A DNA stretch of 64,000 bases from Epiperipatus broadwayi. Its lineage: Eukaryota > Onychophora > Udeonychophora > Euonychophora > Peripatidae. The stretch covers positions 4,217,764 through 4,281,763 of the forward strand of contig JAQFVV010012496.1 of assembly GCA_028023455.1 (NCBI GenBank), read 5' to 3'. Positions 1-10,689 of this stretch are shown piece after piece (the first letter of the stretch is position 1; each line of letters begins with the position of its first letter). A program made the position numbers and the translations under genes. The notes below the pieces were generated by a model, which worked only from the letters and a program-made list of their open reading frames with translations, was not told the DNA's origin and did not search any database.

Positions 1-14
1 TAAACTGTAATGGG

Positions 15-500
15 GCAGGCTTGAATCTCCTCACCCTTCCAACAATTCAAACATTCAGTTCATTGAAAATCCAATAATGGAAAGCTAAAAGCCCTTGGTG
101 AATGTGAGGTATTAGATTCACATAATGTCTATATGGATATGACTACACTATCAAACCCCCTCCCCAAGAGCATTGAATATTCCATCATTGGAATTTTAAT
201 AAAAATGGATGGTAAAATGTTGGAAGGGTGAGAATATTGAAACCTGTCCTTTAAAGTTTAAGAAATTACTTAGTATAGGTCAAGCATGGATTGTATATAT
301 GTGTGGGACATTATGGTCTGATCAAACTGATGAGTGCCAGTTCTGCGAGAAATACATATATCAGGGAACCTTTACTTTTTTCACATTTGATCATGTGTAT
401 TGATTTGTTTGAGATCGAATGGAGAATGAGTATAGAAATAAATGTTCAAATCTCTCTAATTAGTAATATTATGTATATCATAGTAATCTGTCAAATGTGA
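15..500 (+). mobile_element. HH2a hammerhead repeat, divergent copy with inverted head
   Basis: From about 170 the sequence follows the HH2a unit seen better at 23840-24310: a CATCATTGG block, GAAACCTGTCC, an A/T spacer ending in TATATGTGTGGGA, then a ribozyme-like core at 327. Bases 15-85 are an inverted copy of 180-250 (AACCTGTCC / GCAGGCTTGAA blocks), so the element starts as a short palindrome. No protein is encoded. The copy is clearly old. Confidence 0.6.
316..375 (+). ncRNA. Degenerate type I hammerhead ribozyme (HH2a)
   Basis: CTGATGA at 327-333 and GAAA at 349-352 are intact. Stem III is ATA/TAT with a CA loop (352-359) and the predicted cut follows A360. Stem II (334-348) has lost most pairing and stem I is poor, so activity is doubtful. 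Confidence 0.5.
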
Positions 501-1385
501 TATTCTAGTCATATTCTATGAGGTGGGGCATTCTTAGATTACTTTTTCTATGCCTCTTTTATTCATACAGGGGAAACCAGACTCCCAGAAAGGCTAACCA
601 AACATATGATCTTTTCCACTAAAATTTCTGTTTCACATTTAGTTACAAAACAGCTCATTAGTGATTTATATTGCCTTAGGAAAATATTACAACTAAGGGC
701 TTTCAACATACTACACTTTTCTCCCATCATTGCTGTTTTGATTCTTGAGGAGTTTACACTAAAAAAATTTGAAAAAGAGAACTAGAGGCAGAAATATTGT
801 ACATGTGGTGTTAAAGGATGAAAATATAGTTACACAATGCTATTTTCACAGTTAATATAATGATATATTGTGGTCAAAGAGGCTAACGATGATTGGATCC
901 TACAAATAATGATGATTGGACCCTACACTAGCTTAAGAGATTGAAGTAGGAAAGAAAGGAAACAGAAAGTCTGTATTTCTAACAGCATCAAGCCGTTAGT
1001 GAATGAGAATTCTATCCTGAAAAGCTGCTGTAAGGCACTGGTTGTTTTTTTATTCCCAACTGACTCTTACAATGAAAAATCAATACACTTCTATCACCTG
1101 TTAGTAGCCTAAAAAAGTATATTAATGTATTCTATTTATAATCCATTAAAGCATTTGGATTTACTTTACTTCATTATAATTATAAATTTACTTCATTATA
1201 TATAATACATTAAAAAATTGTTATTCATCTTGCAGGACACATATGTTTTTTTTTATTCTTAAGTTAGAATTAAATCATTTGTTCTGGTAAACACGTGATT
1301 TTTTCTCATATTGCTACTATAAAGACTTCTAATTAAGAAACCAAATATATTGTGCAGAATTTAGCTTTAAATTGTGAAATATTAT
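500..1385. other. A/T-rich spacer, nothing recognised
   Basis: I see no reading frame, tRNA-like box, inverted repeat or tandem repeat here. Two short near-identical phrases (GATGATTGGA..CCTAC) at about 888-925 are the only internal repetition. Confidence 0.5.
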
Positions 1386-1850
1386 GTAATACCTAAATTG
1401 CAAATAGTATTATGTTGAAATAATCTTTTGTTACTTTAAGATGATGTAAATAAATATTTAATAAATCAAACATATAATGAAATATTAGGGATTTGAACTC
1501 AGACTTTCACCTGACCCTCAACTCTCCATGCCATCTCATATGTAATCCCTAAATTGCAAATAATATTATGTTTAAATAAATATTTAATAAATCAAACATA
1601 TAATGAAATATTAGGGATTTGAACTCAGACTTTCACCTGACCCTCAACTCTCCATGCCATCTCATATGTAATCCCTAAATTGCAAATAATATTATGTTGA
1701 AATAATCTTTTGTTATTTTAAGATGATGTAAATAAATATTTAATAAATCAAACATATAATGAAATATTAGGGATTTGAACTCAGACTTTCACCTGACCCT
1801 TAACTCTCCATGCCATCTCATATTGCTGACCCACCTGATCATACACATAT
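1386..1850 (-). repeat. Tandem array of HH2a tail segment, about 2.8 copies
   Basis: Units begin at 1386, 1542 and 1668, marked by GTAAT(A/C)CCTAAATTGCAAAT. The first and third units are about 156 bp. The middle one is 126 bp because it lacks a 30-bp block (AATCTTTTGTTA..GATGATG). Each carries, on the minus strand, the HH2a tail with GAGTTCAAATCCC, which resembles a Pol III B box. The last unit runs into the palindrome at 1760-2190. Confidence 0.75.
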
Positions 1851-2190
1851 TGAAAAGATAAATAATCACTAATATATGTATTTCATGCAGGCTTTGAACA
1901 TTCCATCATCAGATTATCAATGAAATGGAAAGCTGAAGAGTTGTGGGTTGGAGTAGTTTGAAGCCTGTCCATTAAAGTATGAAGATTGGCTATCTTAATA
2001 TAAAGCTGAGCACTGATTGTATATATATGTGGAGATAGTAATCTGGACCAACTGATGATTGCTGGTTTAGCATGAAATATGTATATTGGTGATTATTTAA
2101 CTTTTCAATATGTGTATGATCAGGTGGGTCAGCAATATGAGATGGCATGAAGAGTTAAGAGTCATGTGAAAGTCAGTTTGAATGCTTTAT
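1760..2190 (+). mobile_element. HH2a palindromic element
   Basis: The left arm (about 1760-1890, inverted) and right arm (about 2060-2190) match over the ribozyme stem III, the block TATGTGTATGATCAGGTGGG and the tRNA-like tail. The right arm includes the full HH2a leader (GAAGCCTGTCCATTAAAGTA) and an intact ribozyme. The arms share the unusual GATCAGGTGGGTCAGCAATA insert absent from other copies, so one arm was copied from the other. Confidence 0.7.
2040..2094 (+). ncRNA. Type I hammerhead ribozyme (HH2a), core intact
   Basis: Stem I pairs ACCAA 2047-2051 with TTGGT 2086-2090 and AATC 2040-2043 with GATT 2091-2094, leaving a TGG internal bulge as in tertiary-stabilised hammerheads. The core is CTGATGA 2052-2058 and GAAA 2074-2077. 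Stem II is TGCT/AGCA with a T-T mismatch at its base. Stem III is ATA/TAT (2077-2079 with 2082-2084) closed by a TG loop. Predicted cleavage is between A2085 and T2086. Confidence 0.75.
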
Positions 2191-2434
2191 ATATTACATT
2201 ATATATGTGCAGGTGTGTGTAAGCTTGTACAGTGTATTAATTTATAATGAAATATTGTAATTAGAAATGGTTTAATATGTAGAACAGCTGTTAAACATTC
2301 CACTACAAAACAAAGTTCATTCAACATCTATTCATAGATAGACTGTAAAAAAGAAGGCATTATTTACCAGGCTTTCCAGTGGCTAGATAGTTAATGTTAA
2401 TTGTTTCACTAATTAAAAATAAATAGTTAGTTAC

Positions 2435-2655
2435 CCATATACACAGAGACTAAACTCTTCATGCAGTAGTACCCCTAAGTGCAAGTGACAGTAATCAATG
2501 GATGCATAAAGGTTTGTGCAACCTTCATGCATTCATTGATTATTCTGGCTTGAATTTAGTGGCACTAATGTAAGGAGAGTTTAGCCTCTGTGTAAACAGC
2601 TTGTGTAAGCATGCAGAATTGTGATCATGTGATGTTTAGTGGTTTAGATACCCAT
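2435..2655. mobile_element. HH4 foldback element, no internal ribozyme
   Basis: Inverted arms carry the family signature: AGAGACTAAACTCTTCATGC at left, GGAGAGTTTAGCCTCTGTG at right, then GTGATCATGTGATGTTTAGT at the right end. The loop is short (AAGGTTTGTGC), so the DNA or RNA could fold into one long hairpin. The ribozyme-bearing interior of longer family members is deleted. Confidence 0.7.
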
Positions 2656-2699
2656 TTACTTATCATTATTTGTAACATTGAAATACAAGTATAGGATAT

Positions 2700-3005
2700 A
2701 TATTTAAACTAGAAGTAATTTTCAATAGTAACATTGACTAAAAAGTTAGAGGTTGGAATAGATTGAAGCCTGTCCATTAAAGTGTGTAAATTTGTTATCT
2801 TAATATAAACTGAGCACTGTTTATATACATGTGTATGTGGAAGATGATGATCTGGACCAACTGATGAGTGCTGGTTTATCTTGAGATATGCATAATAAAA
2901 ATCATTTATCTTTTTCACATATATGTGGGCATGAATATTGATTATATTGGATAAATGGATGACTGTAGAGAGTTTGAAAGTCTGGATTCAAATCCCCATT
3001 AATTA
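2700..3005 (+). mobile_element. HH2a hammerhead repeat
   Basis: Follows the HH2a consensus: GAAGCCTGTCCATTAAAGTG, AACTGAGCACTG, ATGTGTATGTGG, the ribozyme, TTTTTCACATATATGTGG, then a tRNA-like tail (GGATTCAAATCCCC, B-box-like). Single orientation, no palindromic partner. Confidence 0.7.
2849..2904 (+). ncRNA. Hammerhead ribozyme (HH2a), core mutated
   Basis: The 5' stem I strand (GATC, TGG, ACCAA) and CTGATGA (2861-2867) are intact. The GAAA position reads GAGA (2883-2886), changing an invariant core A, and stem II has decayed. Predicted inactive. Confidence 0.6.
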
Positions 3006-3349
3006 TCATTATTAGATGGATACCTGGGTTGGCTATGGACTAGTTAAATAAAAGAAAAATTATGTCTGATTCAAACTTTAAAAAAAAATCACCCAAGTTT
3101 TACTACCCTAGTTTAAAACATTAGACTATAATGTGTAAAGACAGACCTGCTAATTATTAATCACCAAAGTATTCATATGAGTATATTATCCAAGAGTTTA
3201 AAATGATGTTTTATTACCTCTTTTTAGGATTTTTTTTTGTTAGACCACCAATTTTTACAGAAAAAATACACAGAGGACTTTGGACCACTCATTAGAGAAT
3301 GGAATGCTGTAATATAAAATAACAAAACAAAATCAAAAGTGAAATAAAA

Positions 3350-3540
3350 CAGGCAAAACTCTCCATACAGTTAGTCCCTCTCAGTGCAAGACAGAGTAAT
3401 CAATGGATGCAAGAAGGTTGGCATCCATTGATTACTCTGGCTTGCACTGAGTGGCACTACTGTATGGAGAGTTTTGCTTGTTTTAACAGCTTGAGCAAGC
3501 ATAAGAAATGGTGATCATGTGATATTTAGTAGTTTAATAC
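3350..3540. mobile_element. HH4 foldback element, short hairpin form
   Basis: The arms AAAACAGGCAAAACTCTCCA and TGGAGAGTTTTGCTTGTTTT are nearly perfect inverted copies over about 65 bp and meet at AGAAGG near 3415. The right end adds GTGATCATGTGATATTTAGT. No ribozyme core or coding potential remains. Confidence 0.8.
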
Positions 3541-3800
3541 AAAAGTGAAATGGTTGGGTAAAAGAATAAACGGATATCACTGACATTGAAAGATAATAAA
3601 TGGAGCTCAATTGGCCATATTTGTAAAGGAGATGATAATAGGTAGATATTTAAAGTCGTATACTGGATTCCAAGAAATTGTAAAAGATTTAGAAAGAGAT
3701 CAGATGTGAAATGGATGTATGACATAAGGAAGTTTGTTGCTATGATATGGATAAAAGAACTGGATTAAAATTGGGGGCCATCATGTTACTGAATAGATAA
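3541..3800 (+). pseudogene. RTE-type LINE, 3' end fragment of ORF2
   Basis: This aligns by eye with the C-terminal tail of the LINE at 34140-34760: GAGCTCAATTGGCCATATT corresponds to the Trp-Ala-Gly-His-Ile region, and GGATTCCAAGAAATTGTAAA to Trp-Ile-Pro-Arg-Asp-Cys-Lys. Several frame breaks make it non-functional. It abuts the foldback to its left. Confidence 0.65.
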
Positions 3801-4625
3801 CAGGTGAAAATGTTGCTTGGGAAATATTTATAATCAATTAGAAATGTAGATATTTTATAATTTCTGCAGGATATATACTGTGTATATATATATCAATTAT
3901 CGAATAAATAATGAGATCTTTTTTCCCTCAATTTATTTGCAGATCTCTGAATCTCATTTATTACATTTTAGTTTTTAATTTCCTTTTTCCCATTAATTAT
4001 TAATAGGAAAAAAAATTAAAAATATTTTTTATTATTATCAAATTTTTTTAAATAATATACTGCTTTAGAAATGTTACATTATTATTATTATTTAAAAAAT
4101 TATCATTCAGTTAATGAGAAAGTATATAAATTTTTAATGAGAGTAATTTATTTTTAATTCTGTCGCAGGATTTATATAATTGTTTTGACCGAAATGGATT
4201 CTTCGAGAGGATGAGATTAATGGAATGAAAGAAGTCACCAATCATTCTCCAAAACATAGTTAAAGTTTTGAATTATTCACAAATTAATTTATAAAATGAT
4301 CTTATAAATAATGACAAGCTTTCTGGCTTTATTAATATCAAATTTATTGAAAAGAATTTTCAGTTGTTTATTAAATATAGCAAAAAAGACAAAAAATAAA
4401 GAATTTAATAATGGAAAAGGAAAATATAAATACAGAAATCTCGTATTCGCGATTTTCTTATTCACTGTATCAATTGATTCAAAAAAATATTAAATAAAAA
4501 AAAATAGAATAAATAATAATTTTCTACATTTTAATACTTTAATGTATATAGAGCATATATACACATCTATGTATGCGTGTGTGCACTGCTATCTGCAAAT
4601 TTTGCGGATAAGGAAAACCTATTGC
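3800..4625. other. A/T-rich spacer, nothing recognised
   Basis: Long A and T runs and ATT trinucleotide patches (about 4080-4095). The 60-codon frame at 4311-4493 is lysine/leucine-rich and looks like chance in A/T-rich DNA. Confidence 0.5.
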
Positions 4626-4642
4626 AATAATTAATGATAGTC

Positions 4643-4738
4643 AAGCGTTGGTGGCCATGCGGTTAGCATAGCTGCCTTCCAAGCAGCTGGCCCGGGGTTC
4701 GCGTCCCGGTCAACGCATTTGACATATAAAAAAATAAT
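4643..4738 (+). mobile_element. Retroposed tRNA copy with perfect 17-bp target-site duplication
   Basis: The tRNA-like body and a short A-rich tail (ATATAAAAAAATAAT) are bracketed by AATAATTAATGATAGTC at 4626-4642 and again at 4739-4755, a perfect duplication. That is the hallmark of LINE-driven retroposition. The perfect duplication implies a recent insertion. Confidence 0.85.
4645..4717 (+). tRNA. tRNA-Gly(TCC)-derived retrosequence
   Basis: The acceptor stem pairs GCGTTGG (4645-4651) with TCAACGC (4710-4716). The anticodon stem-loop is GCTGC-CTTCCAA-GCAGC (4671-4687) with anticodon TCC. The D arm contains GGTTAGCA. The T arm has an extra G and reads GGTTCGCG, so the invariant A58 is replaced by C, and CCA is not encoded. 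This and the flanking duplication make it a retroposed copy, possibly still recognised by tRNA finders, rather than a normal gene. Confidence 0.75.
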
Positions 4739-5012
4739 AATAATTAATGATAGTCCTTTGTAAGTAAACAATATTAGAATTTAATATGAAAATACTTATA
4801 GGTACAAATTCTGCACTGAATGTCAAATTTCGTATTTGAAAAAGTATCTTGTTCGTAGAATTATTTGAAAGAAATAACACTTTACTGACCTGACCATTGA
4901 CAATATTAATATAACCCTTTACTGTTTCTGATCAACCTCTTAATACTAAATATTATATTTAGATATAAACAATATATAATAGCATGCAGAACTGGTTTCA
5001 AGTTATCTGTAA

Positions 5013-5490
5013 CAGGGGTGTCCAACAAGTCGATCGTAATCCACAGGGCGATCGCAAAGCCATTTTTGGTAGATCGCGAGGCCAATCTGGCAAGAGCTGT
5101 CGGATGACGAGTGAAACAAATTAAGGGAAGATTTTCAAGTTTTTTTTTTTTTTTGTTATTTTTGTTTTTGTTCTAATTTTTTTTTCCAATTCTAGATAGG
5201 TGAAGTTGACTAAGCCGTATCATTATTGAAAATAATATTTTTAATTTTGATTTAATGTAGCTAATTTGAATTAATAAATATTGTTAATAATTACTCATGT
5301 TGCTTTAATTCCGGCGGACATGAGTTTTTTGGCCCGTTAAATAATTGTTATTTTTACTAGGTAGATATATAAAAATAGTATGTATTTCACACCTCCCTCC
5401 ACTTAGACCACGTCTATGACAACAAGTCGATCGCAACACATTTCAAAAATAAAAAGTAGATCTTATGAACACAAAAGTTGACCACCCCTG
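5013..5490. mobile_element. Non-autonomous hAT transposon (MITE)
   Basis: The inverted ends are CAGGGGTGTCCAAC at left and, on the opposite strand, CAGGGGTGGTCAAC at right, typical of hAT elements. The flanks ATCTGTAA (5005-5012) and ATCTATAC (5491-5498) agree at 6 of 8 positions, consistent with an aged 8-bp hAT target duplication. GTCGATCG motifs recur near both ends. The interior holds poly(T) and no transposase. Confidence 0.8.
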
Positions 5491-5494
5491 ATCT

Positions 5495-5985
5495 ATACTA
5501 TAAGCAACATTTATTTTTGATTGTCTCAGGATATTCTGAAGCAACTAAGATTTCAACTAATTCGCTTAGTTATGTAAAAGTTCGTTCTTGAACTAACCGG
5601 ATTTCGTGTTTTGAGTTTATAAAAGTTTGCAATTTCTAAATTGATATACAAAAATGAAAAAGTGAATAATCATTTTAAATTTGTATTTTCTAATATATTT
5701 TTACTTATATATTACTTACGTATCTGCAGATTTTGCAGATAAACTATATTGATCTTCTATCTGACCATTTTGGAAAAGAATTAAAATTGCTGACTTCATT
5801 GTATAAAGATTATATACATCAGAAATAAATCCTCATAGGAATCACATATAGTATAATATTTTTAAGATAGGTTTTTATAAAACAAAAAAATTATTTTTAT
5901 AATTTTTGTATATATATATTATCATCATTTTCCCACCATCCTTTCCAATTTTGAAATATATAAACCGCATGATCAATGACTGTAA
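5495..5985. other. A/T-rich spacer, nothing recognised
   Basis: No coding, tRNA-like or repeat signal beyond ATATAT tracts. The phrase TATCTGCA(A/G)ATTTTGC(A/G)GATAA occurs here (about 5720) and near 4590, suggesting fragments of one old repeat. Confidence 0.4.
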
Positions 5986-6240
5986 GTAAAATATGTTTGT
6001 TAAATTAGAAATTAACTATGTATATGGCTATCTTCCACTTTGCTCTCAAAGACAATCTTTTGTTTGGTCTTTTTTCCTTATTTATCCAAAGTATGTTGTT
6101 ATACATCTACTCAATAGCATACCCATTCTCTTGTTGATTTTAAATTCTTCTAAATTTGACCCATTAATTATTTTATCTCACCTTGCCTTCCAAAAATGGA
6201 CTAATCTAGATTCCATATTATCTTGATTGGATGGAGCCTT
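5985..6240 (-). pseudogene. Possible LINE ORF2 C-terminal fragment
   Basis: On the minus strand a broken frame reads Tyr-Phe-Gly-Tyr-Ile-Arg-Lys-Lys-Asp-Gln-Thr, resembling the Gly-His-Ile-x-Arg tail of RTE-type LINEs. It lies downstream, in LINE orientation, of the reverse transcriptase relic at 6880-7310. Weak by itself. Confidence 0.3.
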
Positions 6241-6880
6241 CATTGTTATGAATCAATGGATAAACAGATAACATATGTCCAATGGCAAGAATGGGCCAAC
6301 ATGCTCACTGAATCTGACTGTTGTTGTTAGGGCAGAAGATCTGGGCATGAATAATCCAATCCATTTGGAAATAAGGTCAGGCAACAACTGTCAAAGCTGA
6401 ACACACTTAGTCCACTATATGGATGATTACTGAAACAAATTTACATTAGAACTGGAAAGAGATCATGAGGTACACTGTCACAGAACAGCCGGAAGTATCA
6501 CTGTACTTACTCATGAGATAATCTATCCCAGTACAGCTGAAAGTAATATGTAAACTTATAAGAGTACCCAAAGCCTCTTCCTTCTATAGTTGTATGGCAA
6601 CTAGACACTATACCTCACCAACAGTATCTGGTGAGAGTATTATACTATTATATATAGTGTAAATAAACATTTTTAGACACATTAGCCATGTGGGCTGAAT
6701 AGGGATTAAAAAATTTTATGATTGTTTCACGTTCAAATGTTATCTACTTTTGTAATATGAAATCCTTAAATGTCGCAAGTTTTGGCTGCACAATGTAAAG
6801 ATTAGACAATCGATCCATTTCAATTTGGTGGCTCTTAAAATTTTTTTTAGTCTTTCTGCATTTGGTTACTACTATTCTTC
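6240..6880. other. Dispersed repeat of unknown class
   Basis: The segment ending AACTTATAAGAGTACCC..TATATATAGTGTAAATA near 6550-6670 recurs near 19905-20107 (AACTTATAAGGGCACCT..TATATATAGTGTAAATA), so it is a repeat. No coding or terminal structure is evident. Confidence 0.4.
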
Positions 6881-7310
6881 TACAGGTTGCTTCTCATATT
6901 GACCATCACTGAATAGGGTGAAATGTACTATCCTTCCATAATTCATGATCTTTCCAATTTGGCAAAATTGTTATTGGCATGATCTATAAATATGATTTAA
7001 TTTTTAGGATATTTATTTCAAGATCTTATTATTTATACATCTATTATTATCCTACCACCTCAGTCTCCCAGAACATTAAACATAATAATTTCACGATAGG
7101 AAATATGAAAAGAAATAATTATACATCCTTGTTTAACACCTGTATACGTAGCTTTTTAGAATAGTCTATAAACATTTTAGAATTATATTCTCCAGATTTT
7201 TCAATCTTCTGATAGACATGTACTACCTCTTCTCTTGTGCCTTTTATAGGCATGCATCCTGACAACTCATTGGATATTTGTGGAAAAAGAAATACCTTCA
7301 CTAGAAATTT
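6880..7310 (-). pseudogene. RTE-like LINE reverse transcriptase fragment
   Basis: The minus strand encodes, across frame breaks, Gly-Thr-Arg-Glu-Glu..Phe-Ile-Asp-Tyr-Ser-Lys (7119-7301), matching the RT block GTR..(F/Y)xDYxKAF that carries the first catalytic Asp. Immediately after come Gly-Val-Lys-Gln-Gly-Cys-Ile-Ile-Ser and Leu-Gly-Asp, matching the GVRQGCxxSP block of RTE/BovB-type polymerases. It is heavily decayed, with no intact YADD. Confidence 0.5.
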
Positions 7311-7360
7311 AAATTAAGATTATTGTTCTATGGTTGTTACTATCAAATTTCTTTCATAAA

Positions 7361-7597
7361 TGCAATTTATCCACTCTACTTTGAACACCTTTTAGTAAAA
7401 GCCTTTTATTGTACATATATACATGCACAATCTTATGTTTTGACTATTCTGCAGTCCCCTTCAGAGCCACATTTTAAATGCTGCTAATTGTGGCTCTGAA
7501 GAAGACTGCAGGATAGTTGAAACATAATATTGTGTATGTATATATGTACAATAAAAGTTTTTTTGCTAAAAAGTGTTTAAAGTTGGATAAATTGCAT
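7361..7597. mobile_element. HH3 palindromic element
   Basis: The arms TGCAATTTATCCACTCTACT.. and ..AAAGTTGGATAAATTGCA are inverted copies meeting near 7479. Each contains TTTTATTGTACATATATAC and a ribozyme-like block with CTGCAG. The same arms recur at 38850-39010. Confidence 0.75.
7493..7530 (+). ncRNA. HH3 minimal hammerhead, decayed
   Basis: GCT-CTGAAGA (7496-7502), a 16-nt stem II region with GACTGCAGGATAGT, then GAAA (7519-7522). Stem III cannot form in the usual way. The opposite arm carries an inverted, further mutated copy (TTTTGAC..CTTCAGAGCC). Confidence 0.45.
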
Positions 7598-8310
7598 TTA
7601 AAAAAGATATTACAGCAAAATAAAGGAAGTGGTGAATTTAGTAGATTGCTTTTCTTGTAAAACAGGATAAATCTTCTGGATCATCAAATCCTCTGATGAA
7701 GTTGATGAATGATTACATTTTCTTCTTGTTCCATACCTTTTGTGATGTTAGGTACTATTCCCTTTACCCAAGAAGCTCTTATATTTTTTATTTTATTTTT
7801 TATAGCTTAATCTATATCTGATCTAAAGATAACTAATAAAAAGTGAATCTCAATATTTTTTATTGGTTTTATGACAAAGTAATGCATAACTTTGCAAAAA
7901 TGATTAAATTAACATTCCTGTTTTCATTGTTTCATAATTTTTAATGCCTTCTTTTATTTTTTTAATGTTTAAAATGATTAAATATCATACATTTCTTCTT
8001 GTATTGAATTTTAAATACAAAACAAAAATGTATAATCAGTAAGTCATGTGATATTCAATTTTAATATATATATATTATTTTTTAAATCATGTGATATTGT
8101 TGTTGAATTTTAAATTATTTGATCTCTCTTTTTATTTGTAATTGCTTTTTTAAAGGTCTGGGTAAAACTATGTATTTGGGAATACATTAAAAGATAACCA
8201 ATAATTAATAATAGCTATCTTGGAAATAATATATAAAGACCAAAAAACTTTACATCTAAAAAGTTCATCTTTCTTCAAATATAAATAAATACGTCATATT
8301 TTGGGTTTTC
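7598..8310. other. A/T-rich spacer, nothing recognised
   Basis: No coding or repeat structure that I can support. Base composition is extremely A/T-rich throughout. Confidence 0.4.
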
Positions 8311-8529
8311 CTGAAGGTTTGTGATGATGGTGTTTTAGCTGTATTTTTATTTGGACTATTTCCATCATCTAATATGAGTATTGAATGTCTTTAGAAAAAA
8401 ATTAACTTTATTTAAATATTCCAAATACATTCAACTGTTATTAATATCAAACAGGTTAGTATATGCACGATGTTTCAAGAGGTATTATACTCTCCTATTC
8501 TTCAAGTATTGTTGGCCTTACCAGTGACA

Positions 8530-8612
8530 GTACTAGCATGGGTATCAAACCTGGACCCTTAGATTCTTGAATTTTAAGGTAATGCTCTAACCAACTGAGT
8601 CATCCTGCCGAA
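8530..8612 (-). repeat. tRNA-derived SINE head
   Basis: On the minus strand TGACTCAGTTGGTTAGAGC (8584-8602) matches a Pol III A box and GGTTTGATACC (8541-8551) a B box. The intervening length is longer than in a simple tRNA, compatible with a long-variable-arm tRNA ancestor. The same head occurs at 46805-46840 and 9030-9100. Confidence 0.75.
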
Positions 8613-9029
8613 GGCATCAGTCAGTAAATTTTTTATATACTTATCTATGAGGTTCCTTCTGATTTCTCCACTTTTTCCTAAGAGCAAAATTGATTGATTT
8701 CCATACATTATGTATAGTCACATTAGGTTGACTTATGGGATTGTTTGTCATTATCATGTAAGCAGCTTCTTTACATTTTCTCCTTTATACTTTTTCATTC
8801 CTATCCAATTGGGAAAATGCAAAAATATTGGATAGGGAAGAAAAGGTACAAAAAAGAAAATTTAAAGAAACTGCTCACTTGACAATGGCAAACAATCTCA
8901 TAAGTCAACCTGATGTGATTATACGTAATGTAGGAAATCACTAATCAACTTTGCTCTTAGGAAAAAGTGGAGAATCAGGAGGAACCTCATAGATAAGTAT
9001 ATGAAATTTTTACAGACTATTTCCTTGTC

Positions 9030-9250
9030 AGGATGTCTCAATTGGTTAAAATTCAATACCCAAGAATCTAAGCATCCAGGTTCGATTCCCATGCTAGTAA
9101 TGTCAATGGTCAGGCCAGCAACAGCAGAAAAAGGGGAGAATAATACCTCTCAAAATGTTGTGCATACATTAACCCGTGTGCTATTACTAACAGTTGAAAA
9201 TATTTGGAATATTTAAATAAAGTTATTTTTTTCTAAAGACATTCAATACT
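9030..9250 (+). repeat. tRNA-derived SINE, plus-strand copy
   Basis: Starts CAGGATGTCTCAATTGGTTA (A-box remnant) with a clean B box GGTTCGATTCC near 9080. The body follows with CAGGCCAGCAACA and GGGGAGAATAATACCTCTC and ends in A/T-rich TAAATAAAGTTATTTTTTTC. The apparent 71-codon frame here is only a readthrough of the SINE. Confidence 0.7.
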
Positions 9251-9289
9251 CGTATTAGATAATGGAAATAATTCAATATATAAATACAA

Positions 9290-10180
9290 CATAATATTTT
9301 GCTTTGATAATATACTTTTAATTCTTATTTTTTGGTCTTTATTTGAATAATATTTCACAATACTCAAGACTGATATTGATATCTTGTGCCATAAGTTATC
9401 ATATTAATTTCAGAATCTTCTATTACTTAGTGCATTAGTTAGTGGAATTTAGTGCAGTATTTTAATACTGTCGAAGTAAAAGGCATTGAAAATAAATGTG
9501 GTGAAAAGTTCATTGTAATTACAGTTTATTGTTTATCATTTCTCTTTTGCCCCCTTCCCCTATTATAGAAGGTTACTACAATGTCTGTGCATGTCTATGA
9601 TTATGAAGCATGGAACCTTGAAAGCACTCAGCCTTAACTGAGTGATTAATATTTTTCATGCGTATAGCTTCTGCAACTTGCATATCTATGTGTTTTGTAG
9701 ATTATTGATACTGTAAATAAAGGTTACCAATAAATTAGTGTGATCATAATTAGACAGTGCATGAATAAATTTCCCTAATTATTATATAATGCTCTAGAAA
9801 AATTGCATACATCACACACATTTGAATGCCATTAATATTAATATACTTTCATGAGGATAGATTTATGGAGGATGGGACTAGTATAAAAATGTTGCAAAGA
9901 ACTACAATGTGTGCATATGGCCATCATTCAGTATGTTCATCCCCATCTGTCCTTAGTTTATAGTTTTTTGTAGCAGCAAGCAAAGTGTAGAATCATCATA
10001 TGCAGTAGTTGTGCATACTGTACAAGTATAATATACTCATTAAATGGTAACATCAGTAAACGAGGACTAGTTAAATTTGTGGCATATATGAAGAAACAAA
10101 TCACCAAGACCAGAAATTTATTGTGGGCTGTAGAGATTGCAAAGTAATTTCTAATGACTATTAATTCTTTTTATTTATAT
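9290..10180. other. Spacer, nothing recognised
   Basis: Moderately A/T-rich sequence without coding signal, tandem repetition or inverted termini that I could find. Confidence 0.4.
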
Positions 10181-10689
10181 ATGTTTTCTTTTAGCAAGTG
10201 AATAAACTTGTTTTTAAGTGTAATTTGAGTGGAGTTTTATTTAATAAAGTTGATGCTACTTGGCTGATATTGTTAAAACATCCTGGAACACAACACTCCC
10301 TATTTCTGAAAATGAGTTTTCGTAGTTGATTTGTCATGTGAAATATGTTGAAATAATTGAAAAAGATTATTTACAATAATAAATAAATAAAATTAATCCT
10401 CATTCTAAAGCAAATGATAAGGGGAGATTCAAAAATATATTCTCTGATAGGCACACTTGTTGCAACACATGATTCTGCAGCTAGACGCGTGTTAATGGCA
10501 TCCTCATGCAACAATCTGCCAAATGATATCCTATGCAAAATTGTAGTGCTATAAAGAACTTTCTTGTGTGTGCATTTCATGTATTGTTCAATTTTTGTAA
10601 TAGCTGAAAAGTTGGAACAATGTGAAGTTCTGTTTTCTTTTAGAGAAAATAGCAGGGGGAAAGTTATAATACATGAAACAGCTTACAGG

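Larger units (their letters stand above)
8311..9290. mobile_element. Inverted pair of tRNA-derived SINEs (about 1-kb palindrome)
   Basis: The arms mirror each other around about 8813: TGGACTATTTCCATCATCTA (8351) against TTAGATAATGGAAATAATTC (9255), and AGGTTCCTTCTGATTTCTCC against its complement near 8970. Each arm contains a tRNA-like head (minus at 8530-8610, plus at 9030-9100) and a ~200-bp body ending in ACAGTTGAA..TTTAAATAAAGTTA. The centre lies inside CTATCCAATTGGGAAAATGC. Either two SINEs inserted head-to-head or one element was duplicated as an inverted dimer. Confidence 0.75.

Noticed and set aside
4645-4717. Functional tRNA-Gly gene
   Set aside because: Flanking 17-bp duplication, an A-rich tail, an extra T-arm base and loss of A58 indicate a retroposed copy, though it may be transcribed.
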